From Subtercola sp. PAMC28395 (GTDB taxonomy: Bacteria; Actinomycetota; Actinomycetes; Actinomycetales; Microbacteriaceae), in assembly GCF_018889995.1 (NCBI RefSeq), contig NZ_CP076547.1, positions 806,001-870,000 on the forward strand: DNA of 64,000 bases, written 5' to 3'. Each line of letters opens with the position of its first letter. The first letter of the stretch is position 1. This document shows positions 62,506 to 64,000 of the stretch, one piece after another. A model generated the notes under the pieces. It searched no databases and was not told where the DNA came from. It saw only the letters and a list, made by a program, of their open reading frames with translations. The position numbers were made by a program, and so were the translations under genes.

Positions 62506-63399
62506 ATGTCGCAGACCACACGTTCGCTCACCGCACCCGTGCCCTCCTCCTCACGCGTGGACGGCTCCGCCGCCACCTCGCCCCGCGCCTGGGAGGCCGT
62601 TCTCGCCCACCTCGAGGCACGGCTCGTCTCCGGCGACCTCGCACCCGGCGACCACCTGCCCTCCGAACGAACGCTCGCGTCTGAGCTCGGGGTGAGCCGA
62701 TCATCCGTTCGCGAAGCATTGCGCGTGCTCGAAGTGCTCGGGCTCCTCCGCACCCAGACGGGGTCTGGGCCGGAATCCGGCGCGATCATCATCGCCCGGC
62801 CCTCCGGCGGCATGTCGTCGCTCATGCGCCTGCAGGTCGCAGCCCAGGGCTTTCGGGTCGACGATGTCGTAAGCACCCGCCTCATTCTCGAGACGGCCAT
62901 TGCCGGCCAATTGGCCGAGCGCGGCGCGACGCCCGGACTCGCTCCGCTCGACCTCTCGGCAGCGACCGAGATCCTCGACGCGATGGAGGCGACGGGCGAC
63001 CGTGAACCGACTCCGCCGGAGTTCCTGGCGCTCGACGCGCAGTTCCACTTCTCGCTCGCCGAAGCCGCCGGCAATGACGTGATCGCCTCGATGATGACGG
63101 GCCTCCGCAACTCGATCGAGGGGTACTCGATTGCCGGCGCGCGCAACCTGGCCTCGTGGTCGACCACGGCAACGAGGTTGAAGCGCGAGCATCGGTCGAT
63201 CATCCGGGCCATCGAGGCGGCCGATTCGCAAGCCGCTCGCTCGGCCGTCACTGAGCACATCACCGGGTACTACGCCGAAGCCGGGTTCGGGCAGACCGCG
63301 CTCCTTCTCCCTCACAACCCGGACAGCCCTCACAATCCAAGCAGCTCAGACAACCCAGACAACCCCACGCCGAAAGGATCGATCCCCGCCCATGGTTGA
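62506..63399 (+). CDS. GntR-family regulator, FadR/LldR-like (FCD) type
   Basis: 297 residues. The winged helix (about 28-95) includes [26 protein letters not shown], close to the FadR/LldR consensus. The FCD domain carries [25 protein letters not shown] and the His of [11 protein letters not shown], the usual metal/effector ligands. The last 25 residues are a Pro/Asn/Ser tail ([18 protein letters not shown]) made of short repeats. It overlaps the dehydrogenase gene by 8 bases and probably represses both through the two operators upstream, released by lactate or another hydroxy acid. Confidence 0.9.
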   Translation: MSQTTRSLTAPVPSSSRVDGSAATSPRAWEAVLAHLEARLVSGDLAPGDHLPSERTLASELGVSRSSVREALRVLEVLGLLRTQTGSGPESGAIIIARPSGGMSSLMRLQVAAQGFRVDDVVSTRLILETAIAGQLAERGATPGLAPLDLSAATEILDAMEATGDREPTPPEFLALDAQFHFSLAEAAGNDVIASMMTGLRNSIEGYSIAGARNLASWSTTATRLKREHRSIIRAIEAADSQAARSAVTEHITGYYAEAGFGQTALLLPHNPDSPHNPSSSDNPDNPTPKGSIPAHG

Positions 63400-64000
63400 C
63401 CGCAGAATCCCCAAGGTACGCGACCTCGCACCGCTCATGCACTTCAAGACGCCCGACCTGAATGCGAAGCGCCGCCGCCTCGAGGGTGCGCTGACCATCG
63501 CCGACCTGCGAGCCATCGCCAAACGGCGAACGCCCAAGGCTGCCTTCGACTACACAGAGGGTGCCGCCGAGGGCGAGATCAGCCTCGCTCGTGCCCGCCA
63601 GGCCTTCGAAGACATCCAGTTCACCCCGTCGATCCTGCGTGATGTGTCGAAAGTCACAACGGGCTGGGACGTGCTCGGCGCACCCGTCGCGATGCCATTC
63701 GGCATTGCGCCGACCGGCTTCACCCGCATGATGCAGACCGAGGGCGAGATCGCCGGTGCCGGCGCAGCCGCCGCAGCTGGCATCCCCTTCTCGTTGTCGA
63801 CCATGGGCACCACGGCCATCGAAGACGTCAAGGCAGTGAACCCGAACGGCCGCAACTGGTTCCAGCTGTACATGTGGAAGGATCGCGAGCGCTCGATGGC
63901 GCTGGTCGACAGGGCAGCCAAGGCCGGTTTCGACACCCTTCTGGTGACCGTCGACGTACCCGTGGCCGGTGCCCGTCTCCGCGACAAGCGAAACGGATTC
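63392..64000 (+). CDS. lldD: FMN-dependent alpha-hydroxy-acid dehydrogenase (L-lactate dehydrogenase-like), 3' end cut by window edge
   Basis: 203 residues lie in the window. The opening RDLAPLMHF leads to [22 protein letters not shown], the N-terminal signature of the family, with the substrate-binding Tyr. [11 protein letters not shown] and [13 protein letters not shown] bind FMN, and [14 protein letters not shown] and [21 protein letters not shown] follow the known order. The catalytic His and Arg lie beyond the window. The start is ATG 63392 inside the regulator's last codons, with AAAGGA 12 bases upstream. It oxidises L-lactate or a similar 2-hydroxy acid to the 2-oxo acid. Confidence 0.9.
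   Translation, partial: MVDRRIPKVRDLAPLMHFKTPDLNAKRRRLEGALTIADLRAIAKRRTPKAAFDYTEGAAEGEISLARARQAFEDIQFTPSILRDVSKVTTGWDVLGAPVAMPFGIAPTGFTRMMQTEGEIAGAGAAAAAGIPFSLSTMGTTAIEDVKAVNPNGRNWFQLYMWKDRERSMALVDRAAKAGFDTLLVTVDVPVAGARLRDKRNGF

Overview
The window is high-GC DNA with actinobacterial habits: many GTG starts, ATGA/TGATG stop-start overlaps and leaderless-looking promoters. It carries a WXG100/FtsK-type secretion cluster and the transglutaminase/alpha-E/ATP-grasp trio. The overall gene set suggests a member of the Microbacteriaceae. That placement is an inference from gene content; no rRNA is present. The only RNA gene seen is a tRNA-Ser(UGA).

Layout. (1) 1-6467 is a catabolic locus. A lipoyl E2 (cut by the window edge) and a fused alpha-beta E1 2-oxo-acid dehydrogenase read leftward. 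A VOC-fold protein, a GntR/FCD regulator and an aldehyde dehydrogenase read rightward. ATTGGATCCAAT-like palindromes sit in the shared control region. A lipoate-protein ligase at 49-50 kb could lipoylate the E2. (2) 6491-6575 is the tRNA. (3) 6789-30407 reads as one leftward operon of about 23.6 kb for a type VII-like secretion apparatus. In transcription order it encodes a 2009-residue Ig-like/FN3 surface protein, MoxR ATPase, DUF58 protein, TgpA-like transglutaminase-fold membrane protein, RDD-FHA protein, PP2C phosphatase, FHA protein, Ser/Thr kinase, FHA-HTH protein, a FHA-bearing EccC/FtsK ATPase, a WXG100 protein, a larger WXG-type candidate substrate and two small accessory proteins. 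EccB, EccD, EccE and mycosin are not present. (4) 30804-33689, divergent from it, is a response regulator, a histidine kinase and a kinase-like membrane protein that lacks the phospho-accepting His.

(5) 33822-38535 is housekeeping: HAD phosphatase, serS, diacylglycerol-kinase-like protein and pheA. The serS/kinase gap holds two kinds of repeat. (6) 38696-53380 contains three exported paralogues that share a C-terminal module of about 300 residues, two in tandem and one about 10 kb away. Among them lie phosphoglucomutase, a D,D-carboxypeptidase, a TIG-amidase, an MFS exporter, a solitary DNA methyltransferase, a small GNAT, lipoate ligase and a lipase-like hydrolase. (7) 53540-57080 is the overlapping transglutaminase/alpha-E/circularly-permuted ATP-grasp operon. 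(8) 57197-62312 holds DoxX, ribokinase, a GT39-type membrane glycosyltransferase and a GT2-GtrA fusion. (9) 62506-64000 is a GntR regulator overlapping an FMN-dependent alpha-hydroxy-acid dehydrogenase (cut by the window edge), with two TGGT-N3-ACCA operators upstream.

The strongest candidates for poorly described biology are the phospho-signalling-rich secretion operon with its divergent sensor trio, and the family of exported paralogues, two of which share an upstream DNA element at identical spacing. No CRISPR array, integrase or insertion sequence was recognised.
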